Notes: a model not told the origin generated them from the sequence alone. DNA of 64,000 bases from Lachnospiraceae bacterium (GCA_910576545.1 CAJTKM010000001.1:186001-250000); one strand, 5' to 3'. Shown: positions 32,092 to 41,024, numbered from the stretch's first letter. A program made the numbers and translations.

Positions 32092-32580
32092 ATGGCATTT
32101 TTTGACAAGTTAACCGAGGTTGCAAAAAACGTGACAGACAGGGCGGCAGATGGTTTGGAAACGAACCGTCTGACGGGGGATATTGCACTGGAAAAGGGGA
32201 ATATACAGTGCTATCAGCGGGAACTGGGTGAATTTTACTGGGCGAAATTCGCGCTGGGTGAAAAGCTGGAAGAGGAAGCAATGCTGATTTGCGACAAAAT
32301 TGTTGTCGCGCAGGAACGGATTAAAAATCTGGAGGCGCAAATTGAGCAGATAAAGGCGGAGCGGGAAGCAGAAAAAGCGGAACGCAAGGCGGAAAAAGCT
32401 GCCGCAGAGGCGGCGGCAAAGGCCGAGGCCGCAGCACAGGCAATGGAAACGGCTGGGCTGGAGCGTTCGGAGGCGGAAGAGGAAAGCAAACCGGAAAAAC
32501 CGATTTGCCAATGGTGCGGTGTGGAGGCGGCGCCGGGACAGAAATTCTGCGGGGAATGCGGAAAACGTATCGGGGAATAA
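32092..32580 (+). CDS. Coiled-coil protein with C-terminal zinc ribbon
   Basis: A 162-residue protein: residues 1-70 soluble helical (MAFFDKLTEVAKNVTDRAAD), about 75-125 a Lys/Glu/Ala-rich coiled coil, and about 135-160 a zinc ribbon with CQWCG and CGECGKRI (two CxxC pairs). The ATG at 32092 follows GAGGGAGGCAGAAAA, and the longer upstream frame is not used. Such small zinc-ribbon proteins are common in clostridia without a known role. Confidence 0.82.
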   Translation: MAFFDKLTEVAKNVTDRAADGLETNRLTGDIALEKGNIQCYQRELGEFYWAKFALGEKLEEEAMLICDKIVVAQERIKNLEAQIEQIKAEREAEKAERKAEKAAAEAAAKAEAAAQAMETAGLERSEAEEESKPEKPICQWCGVEAAPGQKFCGECGKRIGE

Positions 32581-32667
32581 AACCATAACGGACAGTTTTC
32601 TGAACAGGCTGCATTCTGCCACATTAGGTACGGCGGGCAGTCGCAGTCTGGGGAAGGAGGAAAGCAG

Positions 32668-34038
32668 ATGGAAGAAACAAAACGGAACATACTGGAAACG
32701 GAGCCGATTGGTCGTCTGCTTTTGAAATTTTCCATTCCGACTACATTGACGCTGATGGTGAATTTTCTCTATAACATTGCGGACCAGATTTTCATTGGGC
32801 ATGCAACGGGCATAGACGGCGTAGCGGCGACAAATGTGGCGTTCCCGATTACGATTGTAGCGGCGGCACTTGCTCTGCTGATTGGGGACGGCTGCGCGGC
32901 GAACATCAGCCTCTGCCTTGGGCGCAGGGAGCAGGAGGAGGCGGACCGCACACTGGGCTGTGCGTGTATGCTCCTTGCGGGGGGAGGCCTTTTGCTTGTT
33001 TTGGGCGGACTGTGTTTTCTGCGCCCTCTGGTTCGTCTGTTCGGTGCTTCGCCTGCCATTGCGGAGGATGCCGCTCTGTATATGGGTATCCTGTTGTTTG
33101 GGCTGCCGTTTTCCATGTGCAATATGGCACTGACCGCTATTATCCGCGCGGATGGCAATCCGCAGTATATGATGCGGAGTATGATGATTGGCGCGGGGCT
33201 GAATATTGTGCTTGACCCGATTTTTATTTTTACGCTTGAAATGGGGATACAGGGCGCGGCGATTGCGACTATCATTGGGCAGATTGTATCGGGCGTTATC
33301 AGTCTGGCATACCTGCCGCGTTTTGAAAATTTCCGGATAAAAAAGGAAAACCTGTGCCTGCATGGCGGGACGGCGAAAAGCATTTGCTCTCTCGGGTTCC
33401 CCAGCCTCTGTACGCAGGCGGCAACGGCGGCAACGCAGATTGTCATGAATAACCTGATGCGCAGATACGGCGTAGGAACAATATACGGGAGTGAAATCCC
33501 GCTTTCCTGTTACGGCATTATGACAAAAATTTATCAGATTGCACACGCGATGTTTGTTGGGCTGGCATCAGGCACGCAGCCCATCAACGGCTATAATTTC
33601 GGCGCGAAGCATTATGCGCGGGTGCGGCAGACATATCGGACGGCGGCGTTTGCGTCCCTGCTGATTTCTCTGGCATGGTTCTGCGTGTTCCGCTGGGGCG
33701 GCGGGCTTCTGGCGGCGATGTTCGTAACGGGCGAACCACTGTATCAGGAGTTTGCGGCGCATTGTTTCCGGCTGTATATGCTGGGGTTTTTTGTTTATGG
33801 ACTGCCGCAGGTAACGGCGTCATTTTTCCAGGCAACGGGACAGCCTGTGAAATCTCTTGCGGTATCGTTGTCGCGTCAGGCATTGTTCCTGATTCCGCTG
33901 GCAGTACTGCTTTCCGGCAGGTTTGGGCTGGATGGTGCGCTTGCCGCCGCGCCTGCTGCGGATATGCTGGCGTTCCTGCTGGCTGTCTGCCTGGTTTTCA
34001 GAGAAATGCGCGTCTGGCGGCACAGGAACTGGATATAA
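32668..34038 (+). CDS. MATE family efflux transporter
   Basis: The fourth MATE exporter in the window (456 residues): LLLKFSIPTTLTLMVNFLYN, IADQIFIGHATGIDGVAATN and GDGCAANISLCLGR in the first half, and LGFPSLCTQAATAATQIV beginning the second. GGAAGGAGGAAAGCAG precedes the ATG. No regulator gene is adjacent. A terminator follows, so it is separate from spoIIP. Confidence 0.95.
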   Translation: MEETKRNILETEPIGRLLLKFSIPTTLTLMVNFLYNIADQIFIGHATGIDGVAATNVAFPITIVAAALALLIGDGCAANISLCLGRREQEEADRTLGCACMLLAGGGLLLVLGGLCFLRPLVRLFGASPAIAEDAALYMGILLFGLPFSMCNMALTAIIRADGNPQYMMRSMMIGAGLNIVLDPIFIFTLEMGIQGAAIATIIGQIVSGVISLAYLPRFENFRIKKENLCLHGGTAKSICSLGFPSLCTQAATAATQIVMNNLMRRYGVGTIYGSEIPLSCYGIMTKIYQIAHAMFVGLASGTQPINGYNFGAKHYARVRQTYRTAAFASLLISLAWFCVFRWGGGLLAAMFVTGEPLYQEFAAHCFRLYMLGFFVYGLPQVTASFFQATGQPVKSLAVSLSRQALFLIPLAVLLSGRFGLDGALAAAPAADMLAFLLAVCLVFREMRVWRHRNWI

Positions 34039-34057
34039 GGCTATTTTGGTATACAAG

Positions 34058-34085
34058 GGCGCGGAAAATATCTCCGCGCCTTTTT
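34058..34085 (+). terminator. Terminator after the fourth MATE gene
   Basis: GGCGCGGA/TCCGCGCC stem with a 7-base loop and TTTTT. Confidence 0.9.
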
Positions 34086-34142
34086 GGTTCTTGTCTTTCT
34101 TTTTTCCTCATAGATATGAAGGAGGGAAGGGAGGCGGTGCCT

Positions 34143-35213
34143 GTGGCGCGGAATGTGAAAAAAAGGACACTGCGCCTGAATTTTCTGGGATTGGTTCTTT
34201 TTTTGCTGGCTTTGCCTTTTTTTCTGAAAATGGGCGGGGGACGCTGGGCAATAGCGGAAACGCTGCCGGGACAAGTCAGCGGCGGCGGGCTGAGCCTGCG
34301 TGCCCTCTGGTCTGCCCCGAAGGAAGAAAAGGAAACCATTTCTGCGGCGGTTATCGGCTCGGACGATGTGGAGTTTGAAAAACAGCAGGCCATTTCCGCC
34401 GGAGGCCGGCCGCTTGGCGTGACTGCGGAAACGCTGGAGAAAATGAAGGATTTTTCCTATTTGAAAAGCCATTACTATATTGTGGATTCCCGCACAACAT
34501 TGTTTGCGGAGGATGTAAACGTGGAGGAGGTCCTCGGGCTGGATTTGACCATAAAGCCGGAGAAAAAAAAGCCCAAAATACTGATTTTCCACACCCATTC
34601 CCACGAAGGCTTTGCGGACAGCGATATGTCCAAGGGGCTGCAGGAAGGAATTTGGGGCGTTGGCGAGCGTCTGAAAGAAATTCTGGAAGAAAAATACGGC
34701 ATTGCCGTACTGCATGATGATGGACGGTATGACGTGGTAAACGGCAAAAGCCAGATTACGGGGGCTTATGAGAGAATGGAGCCGCCGATTCGCAGGATAC
34801 TACAGGAAAATCCTTCCATAGAAGTCTGTATTGATATGCACAGGGACGGCGTGGGTGAGGATACCCGCCTTGTGACAGAGGTCAACGGGAAGCAGTGTGC
34901 GCAGGTGATGTTTTTCAACGGACTCTGCCGTTTGAATAAAGATGGTACGGCACAGCCCATCGAGGGGCTGGAAAATCCGTATCTGCTCGAAAACCTGGCA
35001 TTCAGCTTACAAATGAAAGTTGCAGCGGAGAGGATGTTTCCGGGGTTCAGCCGGAGGATTTATGTCAATGCGTACCGTTTCAGCCTGCATATGCTGCCGC
35101 GTTCCACGCTGATAGAGGTCGGTGCGCAGACAAATACGAAAGAAGAAGCCATGAATGCCATGGAGCCGCTTGCGGCGGTGCTTGCGTCAGCCCTGCTCGA
35201 AAACGCCGAATAG
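34143..35213 (+). CDS. spoIIP: Stage II sporulation protein P
   Basis: A 356-residue membrane-anchored N-acetylmuramoyl-L-alanine amidase/endopeptidase that works with SpoIID to degrade septal peptidoglycan in engulfment. It has one helix near residues 10-30, then the SpoIIP domain with ILIFHTHSHEGF, VCIDMHRDG and LIEVGAQTN holding the zinc ligands. The GTG at 34143, eight bases after AAGGGAGG, is the best start. An ATG at 34116 lies upstream without a site and the GTG at 34137 is too close. Confidence 0.93.
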   Translation: MARNVKKRTLRLNFLGLVLFLLALPFFLKMGGGRWAIAETLPGQVSGGGLSLRALWSAPKEEKETISAAVIGSDDVEFEKQQAISAGGRPLGVTAETLEKMKDFSYLKSHYYIVDSRTTLFAEDVNVEEVLGLDLTIKPEKKKPKILIFHTHSHEGFADSDMSKGLQEGIWGVGERLKEILEEKYGIAVLHDDGRYDVVNGKSQITGAYERMEPPIRRILQENPSIEVCIDMHRDGVGEDTRLVTEVNGKQCAQVMFFNGLCRLNKDGTAQPIEGLENPYLLENLAFSLQMKVAAERMFPGFSRRIYVNAYRFSLHMLPRSTLIEVGAQTNTKEEAMNAMEPLAAVLASALLENAE

Positions 35214-35242
35214 ATTTTCAGGCGGCAGGCATACTAGAAGAC

Positions 35243-35656
35243 ATGGAGAAAAAAATTTTGGTTTATGGCATTTTAGGATGGTGTGCAGAAATCCTCTGGA
35301 CGGGGCTCTGCTCCTTTCTGGCGGGGGACGGCGCGCTGACGGCAAAAACATACCTTTGGATGTTTCCCATTTATGGGTTGGCGGCTCTGGCAGAACCGGT
35401 GTTCCTGACGCTCCGGCGTTACTGCCCGCTGTGGCAGAGGTGCGGCGTGTACATGCTGGGGATATTCACCATAGAATTTCTGACGGGCGGACTTCTGCGC
35501 CTGATAACAGGGGCATGTCCATGGGATTACGGCAGCGGCGCACTTTCCGTGATGGGGCTGATACGTCTGGATTACGCACCGCTCTGGGCGGTGCTGGGGC
35601 TGTTTTTTGAAGAGGTCTGCTGGTTCATGCGGCAGGAGGCGGAGGAACGGGGGTGA
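35243..35656 (+). CDS. PF06541-type membrane protein (putative ABC transporter type IV)
   Basis: A 137-residue membrane protein with four helices. YGILGWCAEILWTGL, MFPIYGLAALAEPVF and EFLTGGLLRLITGACPWDYG are the motifs of the family named CmpB/ABC-transporter type IV (PF06541), none of which has a proven transport role. It follows spoIIP by 29 bases with a weak AGAAGAC site and may be co-transcribed. Confidence 0.82.
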   Translation: MEKKILVYGILGWCAEILWTGLCSFLAGDGALTAKTYLWMFPIYGLAALAEPVFLTLRRYCPLWQRCGVYMLGIFTIEFLTGGLLRLITGACPWDYGSGALSVMGLIRLDYAPLWAVLGLFFEEVCWFMRQEAEERG

Positions 35657-35750
35657 CAGAAATTGCTTTCGCTCCGGCGGCAGAAAAGGAATTGCGGTCT
35701 TTTGTTTTTTGGTGTAAAATAGGACGAAAAACAAAAGGACGGGCAAAACG

Positions 35751-36401
35751 ATGGGAAATCAGAAGCAGACTATCATACTGTTCGATTTGGACGGGACGCT
35801 GACCGATTCGGCGGAAGGCGTGATTCGTTCCGCACAGTATATGCAGGAAAAAATGGGAATTAAAAAATGGGCGGATGAGGATTTGAAATTCATTGTCGGC
35901 CCGCCGCTGATGAAAACCTTTACGGAGGATTTTGCCATGGATGCGGAAACAGCGGAAATTGCAATAGGGCATTTCCGTGAACGCTACACAACTGTCGGGC
36001 TGTTTGAGAACAGGCTCTATCCCGGCATAGAGGAGATGCTCATAGCTCTGCGGGCAAAGGGGAAACGCCTTGCCGTAGCAACTTCCAAGAAGGAAGAAAC
36101 GGCGGTACGCATATTGGAGCATTTCGGCGTGGCGAAATATTTCGAGGTCATCGGAGGGGATAACCGCGCGGCAGGGCGCGATAACAAGGCGAAAGTCATA
36201 GCGTATGTTCTGGAGCAGATGAAGGCGGAGAAAAGCGATGTGGTGATGGTGGGCGACCGGAAATTTGACGTGGAAGGCGCGCATGCCATTGGAATCCCCT
36301 GCATTTCTGTGGAATACGGCTACGGCGACAGGGCAGAGTTTATTGCCTGCGGCGCGGACGTCATTGTAGGGACGACGGAGGAAGTGGTGGAGTTGTTTTA
36401 A
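35751..36401 (+). CDS. HAD family hydrolase (phosphoglycolate phosphatase-like)
   Basis: A 216-residue HAD hydrolase with DLDGTLTDS (motif I), AVATSKKE (motif II), a Lys at about 140, and VMVGDRKFDVEGAHAIGIP (motif IV), plus an alpha-helical cap. It matches the Gph/PgmB-like group acting on small phosphorylated metabolites. AAAAGGACGGGCAAAACG precedes the ATG. Confidence 0.92.
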   Translation: MGNQKQTIILFDLDGTLTDSAEGVIRSAQYMQEKMGIKKWADEDLKFIVGPPLMKTFTEDFAMDAETAEIAIGHFRERYTTVGLFENRLYPGIEEMLIALRAKGKRLAVATSKKEETAVRILEHFGVAKYFEVIGGDNRAAGRDNKAKVIAYVLEQMKAEKSDVVMVGDRKFDVEGAHAIGIPCISVEYGYGDRAEFIACGADVIVGTTEEVVELF

Positions 36402-36432
36402 TCAAAAGATATTTGGCATTGAGAAAAAAACA

Positions 36433-36461
36433 TTTACATTTCCTGACTGTTGTATTATAAT
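36433..36461 (+). promoter_or_regulatory. Promoter of the thiamine operon
   Basis: TTTACA (36433-36438), 17-bp spacer, TATAAT (36456-36461). Confidence 0.88.
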
Positions 36462-36483
36462 GAAAGAAAACATATAGAAAAGC

Positions 36484-36570
36484 TGGGGGTGCTCCGGATG
36501 CGGGGCTGAGAGGAAGAATTTCCAACCCTTTGAACTTGATGTGGTTAATACCAACGGAGGGAAGCGAAAA
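36484..36570 (+). ncRNA. TPP riboswitch (THI box)
   Basis: GGGGGTGCTCCGGATGCGG, GGCTGAGAGG, ACCCTTTGAACTTGATGTGG, TTAATACCAACGGAGGGAAG match the THI element in order. It precedes a terminator and a tenA-ABC operon. TPP binding is expected to stop transcription. Confidence 0.96.
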
Positions 36571-36580
36571 AATAAAAACC

Positions 36581-36610
36581 AACCTTTCTTCTATGGAGAA
36601 AGGTTTTTTA
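36581..36610 (+). terminator. TPP riboswitch terminator
   Basis: AACCTTTCT/AGAAAGGTT stem with a 7-base loop and TTTTTTA. Confidence 0.92.
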
Positions 36611-36661
36611 TTTGGGAAAGCTGCCTTTCCGGTTTTTCAGGATAACCATTATGCTTTTCTT

Positions 36662-36750
36662 CTGCAAAACGCAGTTTTGCGGCAAATGCGGACAAGGGCA
36701 ATGCCCCTTGCAGGAGTTGGGGACGGAATCCCCAAAGTTTTCGCGGTTTT
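36662..36750 (+). repeat. Dispersed palindromic repeat, copy 8
   Basis: TGCAAAAC/GTTTTGCGG, CAAGGGCA/CCCCTTGCAGG, GGGGA/TCCCC, then CAAAGTTTT. It lies between the TPP riboswitch terminator and tenA, ending at its ribosome binding site. Confidence 0.8.
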
Positions 36751-36764
36751 AAGGAGGAATATAC

Positions 36765-37424
36765 ATGAAACTGACGGACAGGCTTTATGATGCGGCAAAG
36801 GAGATATGGGACGGTTATCTGGAACAGCCCTTTGTAAAGGAGCTGGGCGAAGGTACACTGCGCGAGGACAGGTTCCGCTTTTATATGGTGCAGGATTACC
36901 GATATTTATTGCAGTATGCCAAGGTGTTTGCGATGGGTGTGGTAAAGGCGGAGGACGAGCGGATGATGTGCCGCTTTGCCCATATGGTGCATGATACGCT
37001 GGACGGGGAAATGAATCTTCATAAAACATATATGTCCCGTCTGGGGATTACGGAACAGGAAATTGCAGAAACAAAATCTTCCCTCGCCAACCAGTCTTAT
37101 ACCTCCTATATGCTGGACGCGGCATATAAGGGCGGTGCGCTGGAAATCCTGACGGCTGTGCTTTCCTGTGCATGGAGCTACCAGATGATTGGCGAACATC
37201 ATGAAAAAATTCCAGGCGCGCTGGAACACCCGCTTTTTGGCGAATGGGTCGCTGGATATTCCAGTAAGGGATATCGCGAAAGCACACAGGAGATAATTGA
37301 CCTTGTGGATGAGCTTGGCAAAGGGATTCCTGCGAAACGCGAGGGAAACCTGAAAGAGATTTTTGTAAATTGCAGCCGTTACGAAAAGGATTTTTGGGAT
37401 ATGGCTTACAATATGGCTGACTAA
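36765..37424 (+). CDS. tenA: TenA family aminopyrimidine aminohydrolase (thiaminase II)
   Basis: A 219-residue TenA protein, which releases HMP from degraded thiamine products. VQDYRYLLQYAK carries the substrate-binding Asp, VLSCAWSYQMIGEH holds the active-site Cys near residue 130, and NCSRYEKDFW near the end supplies the Tyr-Glu pair. AAGGAGGAATATAC precedes the ATG. It is the first gene of a four-gene TPP-controlled operon with a pyrimidine ABC transporter, the layout of the thiamine salvage pathway. Confidence 0.94.
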   Translation: MKLTDRLYDAAKEIWDGYLEQPFVKELGEGTLREDRFRFYMVQDYRYLLQYAKVFAMGVVKAEDERMMCRFAHMVHDTLDGEMNLHKTYMSRLGITEQEIAETKSSLANQSYTSYMLDAAYKGGALEILTAVLSCAWSYQMIGEHHEKIPGALEHPLFGEWVAGYSSKGYRESTQEIIDLVDELGKGIPAKREGNLKEIFVNCSRYEKDFWDMAYNMAD

Positions 37425-37439
37425 AGGGGAAATGCGGTT

Positions 37440-38192
37440 ATGCTGGAATTTCAAAATGTAACCTTCCGCTATCCGGAAGACCATCTGCTGATGATGGAAA
37501 ACCTTTCCTTTTCTGTGGAGGACAGGGCGTTTGTTTCGATCATCGGCGCAAGCGGCTGTGGGAAAAGTACGATTTTTCGCCTGATAAACGGGCTGGAACA
37601 GCCTGATGAGGGAGAAATTCTTGTAGACGGGAAACCCATTGCCGAACTGCGGCAGTACAGCGCATTTATGCCGCAGAAAGACCTGCTGTTCCCCTGGCGC
37701 AGTGTGGAAAAGAATATCTGCCTGCCAATGGAATTGCAGGGCGTTCCTGAAAAGGAACAGGACGAACGCTGTGTAGAAGTATTGGAGCAGGTCGGCCTGC
37801 TGGATTACCGGAAAAAATACCCGAAGGAGCTTTCCGGCGGCATGAAGCAGAGGGTTGCTTTTGCCCGGACACTGCTTTCCGGTGCAGATATGCTGCTTTT
37901 GGATGAGCCTTTTTCTGCGCTGGATTATCTGACACGGGTGGAAATGCAGGAATGGCTTCTGCACCAGTGGGAGCATTTCCATAAAACGATACTGTTTATT
38001 ACGCATGATGTGGAGGAGGCTGTTTTTCTTTCGCAGAGCATTTATGTGATAAAGGAGCGTCCGTTTTCGGAAATGGAGCGGGTGGAGGTCCCTTTGACTT
38101 ATCCCCGCAGCCGGTCGGATTTGAAGCGTCCAGATATTGCGGACCTGAAAGAACGGCTCATAGGAAAACTGCGCAAGGGGGTGAGCCTGTGA
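37440..38192 (+). CDS. thiZ: ABC transporter ATP-binding protein, thiamine-precursor type
   Basis: A 250-residue ATPase with Walker A GASGCGKSTIF, Q-loop MPQKDLLFPW, signature LSGGMKQRVAFART and Walker B MLLLDEPFSALD. It resembles the nitrate/taurine/ThiZ group. It starts 16 bases after tenA, and its stop overlaps the permease start. Import of an N-formyl or amino-HMP precursor is inferred from the riboswitch and tenA. Confidence 0.88.
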   Translation: MLEFQNVTFRYPEDHLLMMENLSFSVEDRAFVSIIGASGCGKSTIFRLINGLEQPDEGEILVDGKPIAELRQYSAFMPQKDLLFPWRSVEKNICLPMELQGVPEKEQDERCVEVLEQVGLLDYRKKYPKELSGGMKQRVAFARTLLSGADMLLLDEPFSALDYLTRVEMQEWLLHQWEHFHKTILFITHDVEEAVFLSQSIYVIKERPFSEMERVEVPLTYPRSRSDLKRPDIADLKERLIGKLRKGVSL

Positions 38193-38932
38193 GGAAAAAT
38201 TTACCTTCCGCTCTGCTCATTGCTTTTCTGCTCCTGCTTTGGCAGGGGGCGGCAATGGGCATTAACGCGGCGTATATCCTGCCTTCGCCGGTGCAGATTC
38301 TTGTGAGGCTCTGGGAACTGCGGGAACCACTGTTCCTCGTGCATCTTCCTGCCACGATGGGTGTGACGGCGTTTGGCCTGTTTATTTCCATAGCGCTGGG
38401 GCTCTTACTGGCGGTTTCCATGGACTGGAATCCGAAGCTGGAAAAGGCATTGTATCCGGTCATTGTGGCATCGCAGACCATACCGACAACGGCAATTGCC
38501 CCGCTGTTTATACTCTGGTTTGGCTATGGAATCTGGAGCAAGGTGCTTGTAACGATACTCATGACGTTTTTCCCTATTGCCATTACGGTGTTTGACGGGC
38601 TGAAGGGGACAAAGCGCGAAATGGAAGAACTGCTTTTAACCTATGGGGCAAGTAAAAAGGACATATTTATCAAGCTGAAGCTGCCGACTGCCCTGCCGCA
38701 TTTTTTTTCCGCGGTGAAAATGTCCGTCCCGCTCAGTGTGATCGGCGCGGCAATTGCGGAATGGCTGGGCGCGCAGAAGGGTCTGGGGTATTTCAGCAAA
38801 CGCATGATGACCCAGCTGGACGGTGCGGGCGTATTCGCCCCTGTGGTACTGCTTTCTGTGGTGGCGATGGCGGCAGTAGGCGTGATTTCTATGATAGAGC
38901 GGAAACTAATCAAATGGAGGAAGGAGCTGTAA
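38189..38932 (+). CDS. thiX: ABC transporter permease, thiamine-precursor type
   Basis: A 247-residue BPD-type permease with about six helices and the loop motif LPTALPHFFSAVKMSVPLSV close to the EAA consensus. It starts with GTG, overlapping the ATPase stop by four bases, and its own stop overlaps the next ATG, so translation is coupled throughout. Confidence 0.88.
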   Translation: MRKNLPSALLIAFLLLLWQGAAMGINAAYILPSPVQILVRLWELREPLFLVHLPATMGVTAFGLFISIALGLLLAVSMDWNPKLEKALYPVIVASQTIPTTAIAPLFILWFGYGIWSKVLVTILMTFFPIAITVFDGLKGTKREMEELLLTYGASKKDIFIKLKLPTALPHFFSAVKMSVPLSVIGAAIAEWLGAQKGLGYFSKRMMTQLDGAGVFAPVVLLSVVAMAAVGVISMIERKLIKWRKEL

Positions 38933-39942
38933 TGATGAAGAAAAAGGTATTTGCAATGATTCTGGCTGGCCTGACAGCGTTTGGCGCGGCAGGATGCGGC
39001 GGGGGAACGCAGAAGGGCGGCGATGATGCACTGGAGGACGTAAGCGTCGTTCTGGACTGGTATCCCAACGCAGTCCATACGTTCCTTTATGCCGCGCAGG
39101 AAAAAGGCTATTTTGCTGAGGAGGGGCTGAACCTTGTCATAAACTTCCCGGCAAATATCAATGACGGCATTTCCCTGCCTGCCGCCGGAAAGGCAGATGT
39201 TGGCATTTATTACCTTCGTGATACGATTCTGACATCTCAGGAGGAAAATGTTCCAATTGTTTCCATTGGTGCAGTGCTCCAATGCGGCGCGAATGTGGTG
39301 ATGGCTCTGGAGGAGAGCGGCATAAAGGGCGCGCCTGACCTTGTGGGCAAAAAAGTCGGCTACTCCGCAACGGCGATTTCCGAGGCGGAAGTGCGCTCCA
39401 TGCTGGAATACTGTGGCTATGGTCCGAACGACTGCGAATTAATAGACGTTGGCTTTGACCTGATGACTGCGGTAACTACGGGGCAGGTGGACGCGACAAC
39501 GGGCGGTATGGTCAACCATGAGGTGCCTCAGCTGGAAGAACAGGGCTTTAAGGTCAATTATTTCCTGCCTACGGACTTCGGCGTGCCGCAGAGCTATGAA
39601 CTGGTTTTCCTTGCGGGAGAAGATGCAGTAAAAAATAATCCCGAAAAATTGCAGCGTTTCCTGCGGGCGTGCCAGAAAGGTTTTGCGTTTACGAAGGAAA
39701 ACCCTGAGGAAGCCCTCCAGATTCTGCTGTCGCACCAGAATGCGGAGAATTTCCCGCTTTCCGAAACAGTGGAACGCAAAAGCCTGGAAATGCTCCTGCC
39801 GATGATGGAGATGGGGGATGCGGCGTTTTTGGAGCAGGATGCCGGGGTTTGGCAGGAGAATGCCGATTGGCTTTATGAAAATGGTATTCTCAGTGAAAAA
39901 GCGGACGTTACCGGTTTGTCTGTGAACCTGTTGGAAGAATAA
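38932..39942 (+). CDS. thiY: ABC transporter substrate-binding lipoprotein, THI5/NMT1-like
   Basis: A 336-residue lipoprotein: the signal MMKKKVFAMILAGLTAFGA is followed by an AAGC lipobox, with Cys25 as the attachment site. The mature part has VSVVLDWYPNAVHTFLYAAQ, GYFAEEGLNL and the ADVGIYYLRDTI region, like THI5/NMT1 pyrimidine-binding proteins. AAGGAG lies six bases before the first ATG and nine before the second. It should bring HMP precursors to the permease. Confidence 0.9.
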   Translation: MMKKKVFAMILAGLTAFGAAGCGGGTQKGGDDALEDVSVVLDWYPNAVHTFLYAAQEKGYFAEEGLNLVINFPANINDGISLPAAGKADVGIYYLRDTILTSQEENVPIVSIGAVLQCGANVVMALEESGIKGAPDLVGKKVGYSATAISEAEVRSMLEYCGYGPNDCELIDVGFDLMTAVTTGQVDATTGGMVNHEVPQLEEQGFKVNYFLPTDFGVPQSYELVFLAGEDAVKNNPEKLQRFLRACQKGFAFTKENPEEALQILLSHQNAENFPLSETVERKSLEMLLPMMEMGDAAFLEQDAGVWQENADWLYENGILSEKADVTGLSVNLLEE

Positions 39943-39969
39943 GAGGAAACAAAAGAATAAATTTGCAAG

Positions 39970-40023
39970 AAAACAGCCCTGCGGAAGAATTATATTTTCT
40001 GTGGGGCTGTTTTGATGTGTGGG
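39970..40023 (+). terminator. Terminator of the thiamine operon
   Basis: AAAACAGCCC pairs with GGGCTGTTTT, enclosing GCGGAAGA/TTTTCTGT, about 30 bases after thiY. Confidence 0.85.
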
Positions 40024-40089
40024 AAAATGATATAATACGGTATAGAATACAATGAATCCCATGGAAATTTTTCCCTGTAAAATAATTGT

Positions 40090-40252
40090 AGTTATTGACT
40101 GCAAAACGAAGATTTGCGAAAAAACGGGTCAAGGGGCGCAGAAGCTCCCAGGAACCGCAAGCGGCGACCTTTGGTCGGTTTGCGAAGCAAACTTCCGAAG
40201 GAGCTTCGTTTCTTGCCGGCCAGAGCGGAACAGTGCCCCAAGGTCTTATTTT
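40090..40252 (+). repeat. Dispersed palindromic repeat, copy 9, with extra internal segment
   Basis: GCAAAAC...TTTGC, GGGTCAAGGGGC, then about 100 extra bases containing CGACCTTTGGTCGGTTTGCG and GAAGGAGCTTC, and finally GTGCCCCAAGGTCTT just before the SDR ribosome binding site. The second module is split by the extra segment, which is similar to part of 1-215. Confidence 0.7.
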
Positions 40253-40268
40253 TAGGAGGATTTTGAAT

Positions 40269-41021
40269 ATGAAAGCACTGATAACAGGCGCGACAAGCGG
40301 TATCGGCAGAGAGTTTGCCGTTCTGCTTGCGCGCATGGGCTGTGAATTGATATTAGCCAGTAGAAAAACGAAAAAAATGGAACAGCTGAAACGCCGCCTG
40401 CCCGTCCCTGTGCGCGTGATTACGGCTGACCTTTCCCGAGAGGCGGACTGCTTCCGCCTGTATGAAGCGGTGAAGGATGAAAAAATAGATATTCTTGTCA
40501 ATAACGCGGGCTTCGGTGCATTTGGCCGCTTCTCACAGATTCCGCTGGAAACAGAGCTGAATATGCTGGATTTGAATGTCCGCGCCGTGCATATCCTGAC
40601 AAAGCTGTTCCTTGCCGATTTTCGAGAAAGGGACAGTGGATATATCCTGAATGTCGCGTCTTCTGCGGGTTTTTTGCCGGGGCCGCTGATGGCGGCATAT
40701 TATGCCACAAAAAGCTATGTCCTCCGGCTGACAGAGGCAGTTTATGAGGAACTCCGGCGGGAGGGCAGTCATGTGCGCATTTGTGCGCTCTGCCCCGGAC
40801 CGGTGGAAACAGGCTTCAACGAACGGGCGAACGTCCGCTTTTCCTTACGGGGACTTTCTGCCCGCAATGTAGCGGCATATGGTCTGCGTGGGTTGTTCTG
40901 CGGCAGGCCTGTTGCAATTCCAGGTTTAACTATGAAGCTGGCATATTTTGGAGAAAAATTACTGCCGGAATCTATGCTTTTGCGCGTGGCGTATTATGCG
41001 CAGAAGAAAAAGGAGGGGTAA
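40269..41021 (+). CDS. SDR family oxidoreductase
   Basis: A 250-residue short-chain dehydrogenase with the NAD(P) motif TGATSGIG (residues 6-13), LVNNAGFGAFG, Ser at about 140 in NVASSAGF, and the catalytic YYATKSY (Tyr-x3-Lys). Arg/Lys at ASRKTKK after the second strand favours NADPH. TTTAGGAGGATTTTGAAT precedes the ATG. The following gene is three bases away. The substrate is unknown. Confidence 0.93.
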   Translation: MKALITGATSGIGREFAVLLARMGCELILASRKTKKMEQLKRRLPVPVRVITADLSREADCFRLYEAVKDEKIDILVNNAGFGAFGRFSQIPLETELNMLDLNVRAVHILTKLFLADFRERDSGYILNVASSAGFLPGPLMAAYYATKSYVLRLTEAVYEELRREGSHVRICALCPGPVETGFNERANVRFSLRGLSARNVAAYGLRGLFCGRPVAIPGLTMKLAYFGEKLLPESMLLRVAYYAQKKKEG

Positions 41022-41024
41022 GCT

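Noticed and set aside
32110-33546. 478-codon minus-strand frame across the zinc-ribbon and MATE genes
   Set aside because: It is antisense to two supported genes, without a start signal or recognisable protein.
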